Origin: Nissabacter sp. SGAir0207
Lineage (GTDB): Bacteria; Pseudomonadota; Gammaproteobacteria; Enterobacterales; Enterobacteriaceae
Direction of reading: 5' to 3'
Assembly: GCF_005491205.1 (NCBI RefSeq)
Contig: NZ_CP028037.1
Coordinates: 62,001-126,000 of the forward strand
Length of the DNA: 64,000 nucleotides
How positions within the stretch are numbered: the first letter of the stretch is position 1; every line of letters begins with the position of its first letter. This document shows positions 40,996 to 50,112 of the stretch, one piece after another. Both the position numbers and the translations under genes were made by a program. Below the pieces are notes generated by a model. The model ran no database searches. It worked only from the letters and a program-made list of their open reading frames with translations, and was not told the DNA's origin.

Positions 40996-42891
40996 TCACC
41001 CCGGTTGCCAGATGGCGTCACGCACGGCGATAGGGCGAGCCAGCAGCCCGAGCGCGTAGAAGCGGTCAGCGATCGCCTGCTGGTCACGGATCACCTGATG
41101 ATTCATCAACTGCGTGCGGTGGCTGCGGCGGGAGAGCGCCTGCTCCAGCGAGGGGGAGGGTAGGCCCAGCTCACCGGCCAGATGGCGGGCGGCCTCGTGC
41201 CGCTGGCTGTCGATATAGTGTCCGGTCTGTTGCAGCGCCTCCAGCAGCGGCGGCAGCGTATCCCCGGCCTGCGCGACAAAATCGCGCCGCGCCAGATAGA
41301 ACTGCTGGTTCTGCACCCGTTGGCGGCCATCGGCAATCACCCGCCAACCGGCCTGCTCGGCGTCGCTTAAGAGCGGATCCCACATCATCCAGGCATCGGC
41401 GGCCAGATAGTCGCTGGGGGCCAGCGGATATTTCGGCGGCGCGTAGACGATGCGTAGGTCATTCAGCGCCATGCCCTGCTCATCCAGCATCTGCACCAGC
41501 AAATAGTGCACATTCGACCCTTTGTTCACCATGATGCGCTTGCCCGCCAAATCGGCCAGGGTATGGAAGGGGCTGTCTGGCGGCACCACCATCGCCACGC
41601 TCTGCGGCGCGGGCGGCTCATAGGCGACGTAGAGCAGCGGGCTGCCCTCCGCCTGCGCGAAGATCGGCGGCACCTCGCCGGTGGTGCCGAAATCGATCTC
41701 ATTGTGGTGCAGCGCCTGCAAAAGCTGCGGGCCAGCGGGGAACTCGCTCCACTGCACGTTGACCCCGCGCCCGGCAAACAGCGTCTCCAGACTCTGCCGC
41801 GCCTTTAACATGCCCAGATTGCCAAACTTCTGGTAGCCGATACGCAGCGTGCGGTCGCCCTGTTGCGCCGCCAGCGCGGCGGCGGGTTTGCTGCGCCCTT
41901 TGATCAGCCCCAGATGGGCGAGGTGGGTGCGCAGCGTGTGGCGGCTGATGCCCAACCGCGAGGCCGCCTGCAACTGGTTGCCGTCGCTGGCCTCCAGCGC
42001 ATGGCGCACCATGCTCTCCACCAGCCGCGCATAGAGCTGGGGCGCACCGCGCTCCACCTCCTGGCGGATGAAGCGCTCAACGTGCAGGTTGTCCGCCGTC
42101 GGCGCGGGGGCCAGCTCCTCCTGACTGAGCCGCAACTGCCGCGGCGTGATGGTGCTCTCCCGGTTCAGCAACACCGCATTGTGCAGGGTGTTCTCCAGTT
42201 CGCGGATATTGCCCGGCCAGCCGTAGGCCATCAGCGCGGCGAGCGCCTCAGGCGACAGCCGTAACCGTGGCCGCCCGAGTCGGCGGGCATAGAGTGACAG
42301 GAAGTGCTCGGCCAACACCGGGATATCCTCACGGCGCTGGCGCAGCGGCGGCAACGCCACGGCCGCCACGTTCAGCCGGTAGTAGAGATCCTCACGGAAT
42401 CGCCGCTCGCGGATCGCCTGCGCCAGATCGACGTGGGTGGCGGCAATCACCCGCACATTGATGCGCACCGGCTTGCGCGAGCCGACGCGGGTGATCTCCC
42501 GCTCCTGCAATACCCGCAGCAATTTCACCTGTAGCGACAGGCTCAGTTCACCGATTTCATCCAGCAGCAGCGTGCCGCCCTCCGCCGCCTCAAACCAGCC
42601 CGGATGGGCCTGAGCCGCGCCGGTAAATGCCCCCTTCTCATGCCCGAACAGTTCGGCCTCCGCCAGACTCTCGGTCAGCGCGCCACAGTTCACGGCCAGA
42701 AAGGGCTGGTGCCGCCGGGGGCTATGGTGGTGCAGATAGCGCGCCACCACCTCCTTGCCGGTGCCCGTCTCGCCGACAATCAGCACGGTGGCGTCAGTGG
42801 GCGCCAGCTGGTCCAGCAAGTTCTGGAAGGCGATGGAGGCCGGATCAATCAAGACCGGCTGATCGGGGGCGATGGGGTGAACGTTCTGCAT
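40996..42891 (-). CDS. Sigma-54 activator with a C-terminal SsuA-like sensor domain
   Basis: A 631-residue bacterial enhancer-binding protein. Residues 15-250 are the AAA+ domain, with Walker A GETGTGKE (40-47), GAFTGA (87-92) and Walker B LLLDEIG. Residues 290-330 form a Fis-type HTH ([24 protein letters not shown]). Residues 345-631 are a full SsuA-type aliphatic-sulfonate-binding domain ([53 protein letters not shown]), closely similar to the SsuA protein at 52808-53779 but with no signal peptide. GGGAGAG precedes ATG 42891. It presumably senses a sulfonate in the cytoplasm and activates the divergent ssuD operon. Confidence 0.92.
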   Translation of the reverse strand: MQNVHPIAPDQPVLIDPASIAFQNLLDQLAPTDATVLIVGETGTGKEVVARYLHHHSPRRHQPFLAVNCGALTESLAEAELFGHEKGAFTGAAQAHPGWFEAAEGGTLLLDEIGELSLSLQVKLLRVLQEREITRVGSRKPVRINVRVIAATHVDLAQAIRERRFREDLYYRLNVAAVALPPLRQRREDIPVLAEHFLSLYARRLGRPRLRLSPEALAALMAYGWPGNIRELENTLHNAVLLNRESTITPRQLRLSQEELAPAPTADNLHVERFIRQEVERGAPQLYARLVESMVRHALEASDGNQLQAASRLGISRHTLRTHLAHLGLIKGRSKPAAALAAQQGDRTLRIGYQKFGNLGMLKARQSLETLFAGRGVNVQWSEFPAGPQLLQALHHNEIDFGTTGEVPPIFAQAEGSPLLYVAYEPPAPQSVAMVVPPDSPFHTLADLAGKRIMVNKGSNVHYLLVQMLDEQGMALNDLRIVYAPPKYPLAPSDYLAADAWMMWDPLLSDAEQAGWRVIADGRQRVQNQQFYLARRDFVAQAGDTLPPLLEALQQTGHYIDSQRHEAARHLAGELGLPSPSLEQALSRRSHRTQLMNHQVIRDQQAIADRFYALGLLARPIAVRDAIWQPG

Positions 42892-42970
42892 GGCACTCTC
42901 CCTGCGGCAGGTATGGGAGAAAAAGCTTATCCCACTGCTGCCGCCAGCGGGAGGGGGCAAACGCGCGTGG

Positions 42971-42988
42971 CTGTTGCAAATGCGGCAG
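42971..42988 (+). promoter_or_regulatory. Upstream activator dyad 1
   Basis: CTGTTGCAAATGCGGCAG is an imperfect copy of the dyad at 43003-43020, whose centre lies 32 bases away, about three DNA turns. It lies in the regulator-ssuD divergent region. Confidence 0.55.
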
Positions 42989-43002
42989 GGGTGACAGCGC
43001 AC

Positions 43003-43020
43003 TTGTTGCATTTGCAACAA
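43003..43020 (+). promoter_or_regulatory. Upstream activator dyad 2
   Basis: TTGTTGCATTTGCAACAA has perfect 8-base arms (TTGTTGCA/TGCAACAA). Its centre is about 85 bases before the predicted -12 element, a typical enhancer distance for a sigma-54 activator. Confidence 0.7.
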
Positions 43021-43081
43021 TCGGTGTGGCGGGCCAGTTTTTTATCTTACTAATAAGTAATGAAAAAAGTGGAATCACAAG

Positions 43082-43098
43082 CTGGCACGCATCCTGCT
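43082..43098 (+). promoter_or_regulatory. Sigma-54 (-24/-12) promoter of the ssuD operon
   Basis: CTGGCACGCATCCTGCT matches YTGGCACG-N4-TTGCW, with the GG and GC dinucleotides at the required ten-base spacing. Transcription should start near 43108, leaving a leader of about 60 bases before ssuD. Confidence 0.85.
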
Positions 43099-43167
43099 AA
43101 TAGATTTATAACCAAACGGGAAGCATCCATCGATAAATAACAGATATGGTTATATAGGAATTGCATA

Positions 43168-44325
43168 ATGAGCGAAGCAACTGACAGCAAATTAAAAGTG
43201 TTCTGGTTCCTGCCGACCCACGGCGACGGGCGTTATCTGGGCACCACGCAGGGCGGCCGTCCGGTGGATCTTCCCTATTTACAGCAGGTTGCGCTGGCCG
43301 CCGATAATCTGGGCTACTACGGCGTGCTGATCCCGACCGGCAAAAGTTGCGAGGACTCCTGGCTGGTGGCCTCAGCGCTGGCCCCGATCACCCGTCGGCT
43401 GCGTTATCTGGTGGCGGTGCGTCCCGGCCTCCAGCCACCGAGTCTGGCGGCGCGCATGGCCGCGACGCTGGATCGCCTCTCCGAAGGCCGGTTGCTGATC
43501 AACGTGGTGACGGGCGGCGACCCGGTGGAGAACAAGGGCGACGGCATCTTCCTCAACCATGCCGAACGCTACGAGGTGACGGAGGAGTTCCTTAACGTCT
43601 ATTCACGCCTGATGAAGGGTGAAAAAGTGGACTTTGAGGGCAAGCACATCCATGTTGAAGGGGCGGAGATCCTCTTCCCACCGGTGCAGGAGAATGGCCC
43701 GCCGCTCTACTTTGGTGGCTCCTCCCCGGAAGCGATTGACGTGGCGGCCAACCAGATTGATAGCTACCTGACCTGGGGTGAGCCGGTGGCGCAGGTGGCG
43801 GAGAAGATCGCCGTAGTGCGCCAGCGTGCAGAGGCGCGCGGCCGCAAATTGGAGTATGGCATTCGCCTGCATGTGATTGTGCGGGAAACGGAAGAGGAGG
43901 CGTGGGCGGCGGCTGACCGGCTAATCGCCCATCTGGATGAGGAGACCATCGCGGCGGCGCAGAAGATTTTCGCCCGCATGGACTCCACCGGTCAGGCGCG
44001 GATGAGCGCCCTGCACCAAGGCAACCGCGAGAGCCTGCGCATTGGGCCAAACCTGTGGGCAGGCGTCGGGCTGGTGCGCGGCGGCGCAGGCACCGCGCTG
44101 GTGGGCAGCCCGCAGCAGATCGCCGATCGCATCCGCGAGTATCAGGCGCTCGGCATCGAGAACTTTATTCTCTCCGGCTATCCGCATTTGGAGGAGGCGC
44201 ACCGCTTTGCCGAACTGGTGATGCCATTATTGCCGCTGGAGAACGCGGCGCACCAGCGCGCGCGTACCATCAACACCGGCCCGTTTGGCGAGACCATCGG
44301 CGGTGACAAACGTCCGGGCAAATAA
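43168..44325 (+). CDS. ssuD: FMNH2-dependent alkanesulfonate monooxygenase
   Basis: A 385-residue LLM-class flavin monooxygenase that desulfonates alkanesulfonates to aldehyde and sulfite. SsuD signatures are [16 protein letters not shown] at the start, [65 protein letters not shown] and [15 protein letters not shown]. It is the first gene under the predicted sigma-54 promoter. The usual partners SsuE (flavin reductase) and SsuBC (permease) are absent from the window. Reduced FMN must come from elsewhere. Confidence 0.94.
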   Translation: MSEATDSKLKVFWFLPTHGDGRYLGTTQGGRPVDLPYLQQVALAADNLGYYGVLIPTGKSCEDSWLVASALAPITRRLRYLVAVRPGLQPPSLAARMAATLDRLSEGRLLINVVTGGDPVENKGDGIFLNHAERYEVTEEFLNVYSRLMKGEKVDFEGKHIHVEGAEILFPPVQENGPPLYFGGSSPEAIDVAANQIDSYLTWGEPVAQVAEKIAVVRQRAEARGRKLEYGIRLHVIVRETEEEAWAAADRLIAHLDEETIAAAQKIFARMDSTGQARMSALHQGNRESLRIGPNLWAGVGLVRGGAGTALVGSPQQIADRIREYQALGIENFILSGYPHLEEAHRFAELVMPLLPLENAAHQRARTINTGPFGETIGGDKRPGK

Positions 44326-44429
44326 GCCCGGCCAGCAAAGGGAACCTATGATGCCAGACCAGAACCACCACATTGCACCGATGCCGCGAGCGTATGGGCT
44401 TGCGTGCGCACCACAGGCGGGCCGCGCCC

Positions 44430-45842
44430 GTGGGTAGGCCACACATCGTGATCGTGGGCGGCGGCTTCAGCGGCGCGGCGCTGGCGATCCAGCTGGCGCG
44501 CCGCAGCGAGCAACCGCTGGAGATCACCCTGCTCGAGCCGCGCCCGCAGCCGGGGCATGGGGTAGCCTACTCCGCGGAAGACCCGGCACACCGCATCAAT
44601 GTGCCTGCCGCGCGGATGATGCTTTCGGCCGCCGAGGAGGGGGAGTTTGAGCGCTGGTATCGCGCCAGCCCGGCATTCGCTGACGATCCGCAGGCGCGCT
44701 GGCGGGATGGCAAACTCTACCCGCAGCGGTCGGCCTTTGGCCGCTATATGGCAGAGAAGTTTTGGCAGGCGGCGAGTGACTCTCCCTCCACCTTGCGCCA
44801 CCTACAGGATCGCGCCATCGGGCTGGATCAGGGAGCGATCGTCACCGCCGCCGGGCAGCGGCTGGTGGCGGATGTGGTGGTGCTGGCGATCAGCCACCCG
44901 CCGCCAGCACTGCCGCATCAGGTGGCGGCAAGATTGGCCGACCACCCGGCGCTGGTGGCCGACCCGTGGCAACCGGCGGCGCTGCACCGGGTGGGGCGTG
45001 ATGAGCGGGTCGGCATCATCGGCACGGGCCTGAGCATGGCGGATGTGGTGGCCTCGCTGCACCGCATTGGCCACCGTGGGCCGATTACCGCCTTCTCTCG
45101 CCGGGGGCTGTTGCCGCGCCCGAACGCCGAGGGGGATTACACGCCGTGGACGCTCTCTCCCGATGAAGTCACCGCTGACCGCACCCGCGACTGGCTGGCA
45201 CGTACCCGCCGGGAGATTGCCGCCGCTGCCGAACAGGGCATCAGCTGGCAGGCGGTGCTGGATGAGGTGCGCCGGCGGGGGCAGCAGATTTGGCAACGCC
45301 TGCCGCTGGCGGAACAGCGCCGCTTCCTGCGCCACCTGCGGCCCTGGTGGGATGTCCATCGCTACCGCATCGCGCCCCAGGTGCACGCGGTGATCGCGGC
45401 GGCGCAGCAGAGCGGCCAGCTACGGGTCGTGTCGGCACGGCTGGCGGCCCTCGACAGCACGCCGCACACCGTGACGCTGTCACTGAAACACCGGCGCGGC
45501 ATGTTGGAGCAGGTGACGGTTGACCGCCTGATGGTTACCACCGGCCCGGCCCACAGCGCGCTGATCCAGAGCCAGCCGCTGTTGCGCGCGCTGGCGGCGC
45601 AAGGGCGCATCGTGGCCGATCCGCTCGGCCTCGGCATTCTGGTCAATGCCCACTCCGAGGCGCTCGACCCGCAGGGGCAGCCCGATCCGCGCCTGCTGGT
45701 GGCTGGCCCGGCGGCACGCGGCCGCTTTGGCGAACTGATGGGCCTGCCGCAGGTGGCCGAGCACGCCGAGGCGGTGGCGCAACGTATCCTTGAGACCCTG
45801 CCGGTCAATGACGCCTCCCGGCGATGTCCGGTTTCCCGCTGA
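44430..45842 (+). CDS. FAD/NAD(P)-binding oxidoreductase in the sulfur operon
   Basis: About 470 residues with an FAD loop at the extreme N-terminus (HIVIVGGGFSGAALAIQLARR). The pattern GHGVAYSAEDPAHRINVPAARM and a second nucleotide-binding loop VGIIGTGLSMADVVASL follow, as in the FAD-NAD(P)-binding (YdhS-like) family. The start is uncertain. The best Shine-Dalgarno (AAGGGAAC) serves ATG 44348/44351, which is in another frame and stops at 44435-44437, overlapping the GTG used here. In-frame TTG 44373 and ATG 44394 are alternatives. It may oxidise or reduce an organosulfur intermediate. Confidence 0.75.
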   Translation: MGRPHIVIVGGGFSGAALAIQLARRSEQPLEITLLEPRPQPGHGVAYSAEDPAHRINVPAARMMLSAAEEGEFERWYRASPAFADDPQARWRDGKLYPQRSAFGRYMAEKFWQAASDSPSTLRHLQDRAIGLDQGAIVTAAGQRLVADVVVLAISHPPPALPHQVAARLADHPALVADPWQPAALHRVGRDERVGIIGTGLSMADVVASLHRIGHRGPITAFSRRGLLPRPNAEGDYTPWTLSPDEVTADRTRDWLARTRREIAAAAEQGISWQAVLDEVRRRGQQIWQRLPLAEQRRFLRHLRPWWDVHRYRIAPQVHAVIAAAQQSGQLRVVSARLAALDSTPHTVTLSLKHRRGMLEQVTVDRLMVTTGPAHSALIQSQPLLRALAAQGRIVADPLGLGILVNAHSEALDPQGQPDPRLLVAGPAARGRFGELMGLPQVAEHAEAVAQRILETLPVNDASRRCPVSR

Positions 45843-45876
45843 GTTAACGCTTTCCCCTAACCAAACCTTGATCCCA

Positions 45877-45899
45877 CCGGGCCTGCTCCGGCGGCCCGG
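45877..45899 (+). terminator. Intra-operon hairpin, possible attenuating terminator
   Basis: CCGGGCC (45877-45883) pairs with GGCCCGG (45893-45899), followed by CTTTA. The T run is short, so partial termination between the upstream and downstream halves of the cluster is plausible. Confidence 0.45.
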
Positions 45900-45918
45900 C
45901 TTTACCTGGAGCGTAGCC

Positions 45919-47346
45919 ATGACCTTACCCTCATCACCCCGCCAGATCCGTTTGAACGCCTTTGACATGAACTGTGTTGGGCACCAGTCGCCCGGCCTGT
46001 GGGCGCACCCGCGTGACCGCTCGTGGCAGTACAAGGATCTCTCCTATTGGACGGAGCTGGCGCGCCTGCTAGAGCGCGGCAAATTTGATGGCCTGTTTAT
46101 CGCCGATGTGCTGGGCGTGTATGACGTGCTGAACGGCAACAACGAGGCGGCGATCCGTCAGGCGACGCAGGTGCCGGTCAATGACCCGCTGGCGCTGATC
46201 ACCCCGATGGCGCTGGTAACGGAGCACCTCGGGTTTGGCCTGACCGCCTCGCTCTCCTTTGAGCACCCCTATCCCTTCGCCCGCCGCCTCTCGACGCTGG
46301 ATCACCTGACCAAGGGGCGGGTAGGCTGGAACATCGTCACCTCCTATCTGGAGAGCGGCGCGCGCAATCTCGGGTTGCAGGCGCAGAGCGACCACGACGT
46401 GCGCTATGACTACGCCGATGAATATTTGCAGGTGGTCTACAAGCTGCTGGAGGGGAGCTGGGAGGAGGGGGCGATTTTGCGCGACCGCGAGCGCCGCCTG
46501 TTCAGCGACCCGAGCAAGGTGCACCCGATCAACCATCAGGGGCACTTCTTCCAGGTGCCGGGCATCCACCTGTGCGAACCCTCGCCGCAGCGCACGCCGG
46601 TGCTCTATCAGGCCGGGGCCTCCAGCCGCGGCAAGCAGTTCGCCGCGGAACACGCCGAGTGCGTGTTTGTCGCCGCGCCCTCCAAGGTGCTGCTGAAAAA
46701 GACCGTGGCGGATATCCGCCGCCGCGCCGCCGAGGCGGGGCGCGATCCGCGCAGCATCCTGATCTTCAACCTGCAAACGGTGATTGTCGGCGAGACCGAC
46801 CGGCAGGCGCAGGCCAAGTGGCAGGAGTATAAATCCTACGTCAGCCATGAGGGGGCGCTGGCGCTGATCTCCGGCTGGACAGGCATCGACTTCGGCCAGT
46901 ATCCCGCCGATCAGGTGCTGAAGCATCTGCACACCAACGCCATCCAGTCGGCGGTTGAAACCTTCTCCACCGCCGATCCCAACCGCCAGTGGACGGTGCA
47001 GGCGCTGGCGGAGTGGGTGGGCATCGGCGGTTTTGGCCCGCTGCTGGTGGGCAGTGCGCAGACGGTAGCCGACGAGCTACAGGCGTGGGTGGAGGAGACT
47101 GACGTCGATGGCTTCAACCTTGCCTATGCCGTGACCCATGAAACCTTTGTCGATGTGGTCGAGCTGCTGGTGCCGGAGTTGCAAAAGCGCGGGGTGTTCA
47201 AGCGCGACTACGCCGAGGGCACGCTGCGCGAGAAGCTGTTTGGGCAGGGGCCACGGCTGGCCGCACCACACCCAGCCACCGGCTATCGCTGGCCAGCGGG
47301 TGACAACGTCACGCAGGGTGAAACCGCAGGGGCCAATACACCATGA
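45919..47346 (+). CDS. LLM-class FMN-dependent monooxygenase (NtaA/SnaA/DszA-like)
   Basis: A 475-residue luciferase-like monooxygenase using FMNH2. It has IRLNAFDMNCVGHQSPGLWAHPRD at the start, then FDGLFIADVLGVYDV, TASLSFEHPYPFARRLSTLDHLTKGRVGWNIVTSYLESGARN, and GASSRGKQFAAEHAECVFVA. These are typical of the nitrilotriacetate/dibenzothiophene-sulfone/pristinamycin synthase group. TGGAG precedes ATG 45919; the frame is open upstream but without a site. ATGA overlap with the ABC ATPase ties it to a MetN-type importer, suggesting cleavage of an imported organosulfur compound. Confidence 0.88.
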   Translation: MTLPSSPRQIRLNAFDMNCVGHQSPGLWAHPRDRSWQYKDLSYWTELARLLERGKFDGLFIADVLGVYDVLNGNNEAAIRQATQVPVNDPLALITPMALVTEHLGFGLTASLSFEHPYPFARRLSTLDHLTKGRVGWNIVTSYLESGARNLGLQAQSDHDVRYDYADEYLQVVYKLLEGSWEEGAILRDRERRLFSDPSKVHPINHQGHFFQVPGIHLCEPSPQRTPVLYQAGASSRGKQFAAEHAECVFVAAPSKVLLKKTVADIRRRAAEAGRDPRSILIFNLQTVIVGETDRQAQAKWQEYKSYVSHEGALALISGWTGIDFGQYPADQVLKHLHTNAIQSAVETFSTADPNRQWTVQALAEWVGIGGFGPLLVGSAQTVADELQAWVEETDVDGFNLAYAVTHETFVDVVELLVPELQKRGVFKRDYAEGTLREKLFGQGPRLAAPHPATGYRWPAGDNVTQGETAGANTP

Positions 47347-48362
47347 TTGAGATCGAAAATCTGCATAAACAGTACCGCACCCGCCACGGCGGCACGGTGG
47401 AGGTGCTGAAAGGCATCTCGTTGCAGGTGCCAGCGGGCGGCATCACGGCCGTGGTGGGGCCGAGCGGCGCGGGCAAATCCACGCTGGCGAAGTGCATCAG
47501 CCTGCTGGAGCGGCCAAGCCAGGGCAGTATCCGCGTCAATGGTCAGGATCTCTCGCTGTTGGGCGGCGCGGCCCTGCGGCGGGAGCGGCGCGCCATCGGC
47601 ACGGTGTTCCAGTCCTCGGCGCTGCTGCAACGCAAGACCGTCTGGCAGAACGTGGCGCTGCCGCTGGAGTACCTGCACGTAGCACCACCGGCGATCGCGC
47701 GCCACGTTGGGGAGCTGCTGGAGAGCGTCGGGCTGGCGGACAAGGCCAACCGCTACCCGGCGCAACTCTCCGGTGGCCAGCGGCAACGGGTGGGTATTGC
47801 CCGCGCGCTGGCGCTAAAACCTGCCGTGCTGCTGGCGGATGAGGCCACCTCCGGGCTGGACCCAGAGGCCACCCACGCCATCCTCCACCTGCTGATGCAG
47901 CTGCGTGACCAGTTCGGCCTCTCCATCATCCTGATCACCCATGAGATGGATGTGGTGCGCAGCGCCGCCGACGCGGTGGCGGAGATCCGCGACGGTCGGC
48001 TGGTGCAACAGGGGGAGGTCAGTGACCTGCTGGCGCAGCCCGGCTCACGGCTGGGGGAGCAACTCTTCCCGGTGCGGGCGCTGCCGGGCGCGGGCGATCT
48101 GCTGTTGCAGGTCACCTACGGCACCCGCCAGCCGGTGGCGACAGACTGGATCAGCCGCCTGAGCCGCCAGTTCAACCTGCACATTGACCTGCTCGGCGGC
48201 CAGGTGGAGCGGCTGGGCGACCGGCAGGCGGGGCGAGCGCGCATCGCGGTGCGCTTCGCGGAGTCGCCCGTCAGCGCGCAGGCACTGGTGCAGGCGCTCC
48301 ACGCGCTGGGACTGGCGGCGGAGGTGCTGGAACAGGCACCCGCCTGGCGGGAGGCGGTATGA
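47343..48362 (+). CDS. MetN-like ABC transporter ATPase with NIL domain
   Basis: A 339-residue ATPase of the methionine-uptake class. Walker A is GPSGAGKST (near residue 40), the signature is LSGGQRQRVGIARALAL and Walker B is AVLLADEATSGLD. A C-terminal NIL-type domain (about 255-335) normally senses substrate. It overlaps the monooxygenase upstream and the permease downstream by four bases each. Linkage to LLM monooxygenases favours a methionine-like or thioether substrate over methionine itself. Confidence 0.9.
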   Translation: MIEIENLHKQYRTRHGGTVEVLKGISLQVPAGGITAVVGPSGAGKSTLAKCISLLERPSQGSIRVNGQDLSLLGGAALRRERRAIGTVFQSSALLQRKTVWQNVALPLEYLHVAPPAIARHVGELLESVGLADKANRYPAQLSGGQRQRVGIARALALKPAVLLADEATSGLDPEATHAILHLLMQLRDQFGLSIILITHEMDVVRSAADAVAEIRDGRLVQQGEVSDLLAQPGSRLGEQLFPVRALPGAGDLLLQVTYGTRQPVATDWISRLSRQFNLHIDLLGGQVERLGDRQAGRARIAVRFAESPVSAQALVQALHALGLAAEVLEQAPAWREAV

Positions 48363-49060
48363 CGCATTCGGTTGACGTGATGAGCCGGGACACCCCCTGG
48401 AACCAGATTGCCCAACTGATGCTGCCAGCCTATGGCGAAACCTGGCTGATGGTCGGCATCGTGATGCTGCTGGTCGTCACGCTCGGCGGCGCGCTGGGGG
48501 TGGTGCTGTTCAACACCTCGTCGCGCGGGCTGTTCCCGCAGCCAGCGCTCAATCGCTCGCTGGGCTGGCTGGTCAACATTGGCCGCTCGCTGCCCTTTCT
48601 GGTGCTGATGGCCGCCATCATCCCCTTCACCTTCTGGCTGACGGGCACCACCATCGGCATCCCGGCGGCGATTGTGCCGATGGTGGCCGCTGGCGTGCCA
48701 TTCTTCGCCCGGCTGGTGGAGAACGCGCTGCGCGAACTGCCGCCGGAGGTGACGGCGGTCGGGCTGGTTTCAGGCGGCTCGCCGTGGCAGATCATCACCC
48801 GCGCCCAGCTAAGCGAGGCACTGCCGGCGCTGGTGGCGGCCGTGACTCTCAACCTGATCGCCATGATTGAGTACTCCGCCATCGCTGGCACCATCGGTGC
48901 GGGCGGCATCGGCTATCTGGCCGTGGTCTACGGCTACCAGCGTTTTGACCAACACATCATGATCGCCACCATCGTGGTGTTGATCGCCACTATCCAGATT
49001 ATCCAGTTCATTGGCGACCGGCTGGTTGCCGCCTTGCAACCTCACCAGGAGAGGAATTAG
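48359..49060 (+). CDS. MetI-like ABC transporter permease
   Basis: A 233-residue inner-membrane permease with five predicted helices. The MetI-type EAA loop appears as ENALRELPPEVTAVGLVSGGSPWQIITRAQLSEALPALVAA. The helical GAGGIGYLAVVYGYQRFD ending is typical. It functions with the adjacent ATPase and binding protein. Confidence 0.92.
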   Translation: MTHSVDVMSRDTPWNQIAQLMLPAYGETWLMVGIVMLLVVTLGGALGVVLFNTSSRGLFPQPALNRSLGWLVNIGRSLPFLVLMAAIIPFTFWLTGTTIGIPAAIVPMVAAGVPFFARLVENALRELPPEVTAVGLVSGGSPWQIITRAQLSEALPALVAAVTLNLIAMIEYSAIAGTIGAGGIGYLAVVYGYQRFDQHIMIATIVVLIATIQIIQFIGDRLVAALQPHQERN

Positions 49061-49062
49061 CC

Positions 49063-49938
49063 ATGTCACACCCCTCATTTGAGATCGTCAAGCCACGGCG
49101 CTGGCCGTGGGTGGTCGCTGGCGTGGCGGTGCTCGCCGCCGCTGGCCTTGCCTGGCATCTCTACGCCGGGCAGGCGCAGGCGGTCACCTTCGGCAACACG
49201 CTGAAAGTGCACTTTGAGCCAGCGATGGCCGGGGAGGAGCGACTGATCAACTATGTCGCCGAGCACGTCGCGCCCGACTACGGGCTGAAGCTGGAGGCAG
49301 TGGGCGTTCAGGATCCGGTGCAGGCGGATCGCGCGGTGGCTGCGGGGCAATATGCCGCCACCGTCTACCAGCACCAGTGGTGGCTGAAACAGGTAGTGGA
49401 TGCCAATGGCTTCCAGCTCACCGCCACCGTGCCGGTGTTCCAGTGGGCGTTTGGCCTCTACTCGGATCGCTACAGCTCGGTGCAGGCGCTACCGCAGGGG
49501 GCGGAGATTGTGGTGCCCAACGACGGCGCGAATCAGGGGCAGGCGCTGTGGCTGTTGCAGCGCATTGGCCTGATCACACTCGACCCGGCGGTGGAGCCAC
49601 GCACCGCCACCCTCAAAGACATCCGCGAGAACCCGCATGGCTTTGTTTTCAAGGAGCTGGATCTGCTCACCATGCCGCGCGCGCTCAACTCGGTGGATGC
49701 CGCCATTGGCTACGTCTCGCAGTTTGACGCTGGCAAGGTGCCGCGCGAGAAGGGCATCCTGTTCCCGCCCGCGCCCAAAACCTTTGCCTCCCAGCTGGTG
49801 ATTGGCACCCCCTACCTGCAACAGGCGAGCATCGCCAAATTGCAGCAGGCGTTCGCCGATCCGCGTGTCCAACGGTGGCTGGCCGAGACCGATGACCCGC
49901 GGGTGAAAGGGGTGCTGGTGCCCGTCTCCGCCAACTGA
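49063..49938 (+). CDS. MetQ/NlpA-family substrate-binding protein, membrane-anchored
   Basis: A 291-residue binding protein of the NlpA family. It has TLKVHFEPAMAGEERLINYVAEHVAPDYGLKLEAVGVQDPVQADRAVAAGQYAATVYQHQWWLKQV and IVVPNDGANQGQALWLLQRIGLITLDP. MetQ proteins are normally lipoproteins. Here the N-terminus (WPWVVAGVAVLAAAGLAWHLYAG) has no lipobox Cys and looks like an uncleaved membrane anchor. It starts two bases after the permease, and a strong terminator follows. Confidence 0.88.
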   Translation: MSHPSFEIVKPRRWPWVVAGVAVLAAAGLAWHLYAGQAQAVTFGNTLKVHFEPAMAGEERLINYVAEHVAPDYGLKLEAVGVQDPVQADRAVAAGQYAATVYQHQWWLKQVVDANGFQLTATVPVFQWAFGLYSDRYSSVQALPQGAEIVVPNDGANQGQALWLLQRIGLITLDPAVEPRTATLKDIRENPHGFVFKELDLLTMPRALNSVDAAIGYVSQFDAGKVPREKGILFPPAPKTFASQLVIGTPYLQQASIAKLQQAFADPRVQRWLAETDDPRVKGVLVPVSAN

Positions 49939-49956
49939 TTTCCTGTCGTTACCCTG

Positions 49957-49988
49957 ACCGGTTCCGCCGCTGGCCGAACCGGTTTTTT
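49957..49988 (+). terminator. Terminator of the MetNIQ-like operon
   Basis: ACCGGTTC (49957-49964) pairs with GAACCGGT (49976-49983), followed by a run of T. Confidence 0.9.
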
Positions 49989-50112
49989 TGCTGCCCGGCA
50001 TCCAGGTATCTTATTGAATTTGATGAATATCGTTAGCAGGGATTGTTGGTTGTGATGTCAGGCAGCGCTTCGTATAACCGGGGGACACCTGCCTGATAAC
50101 CCGAGGATGCCC

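Noticed and set aside
45877..45899. Treating the GC-rich hairpin as a full terminator that splits the sulfur cluster into separate operons
   Set aside because: The T run is only three bases and the next gene has no visible promoter; partial attenuation is the most that can be claimed.
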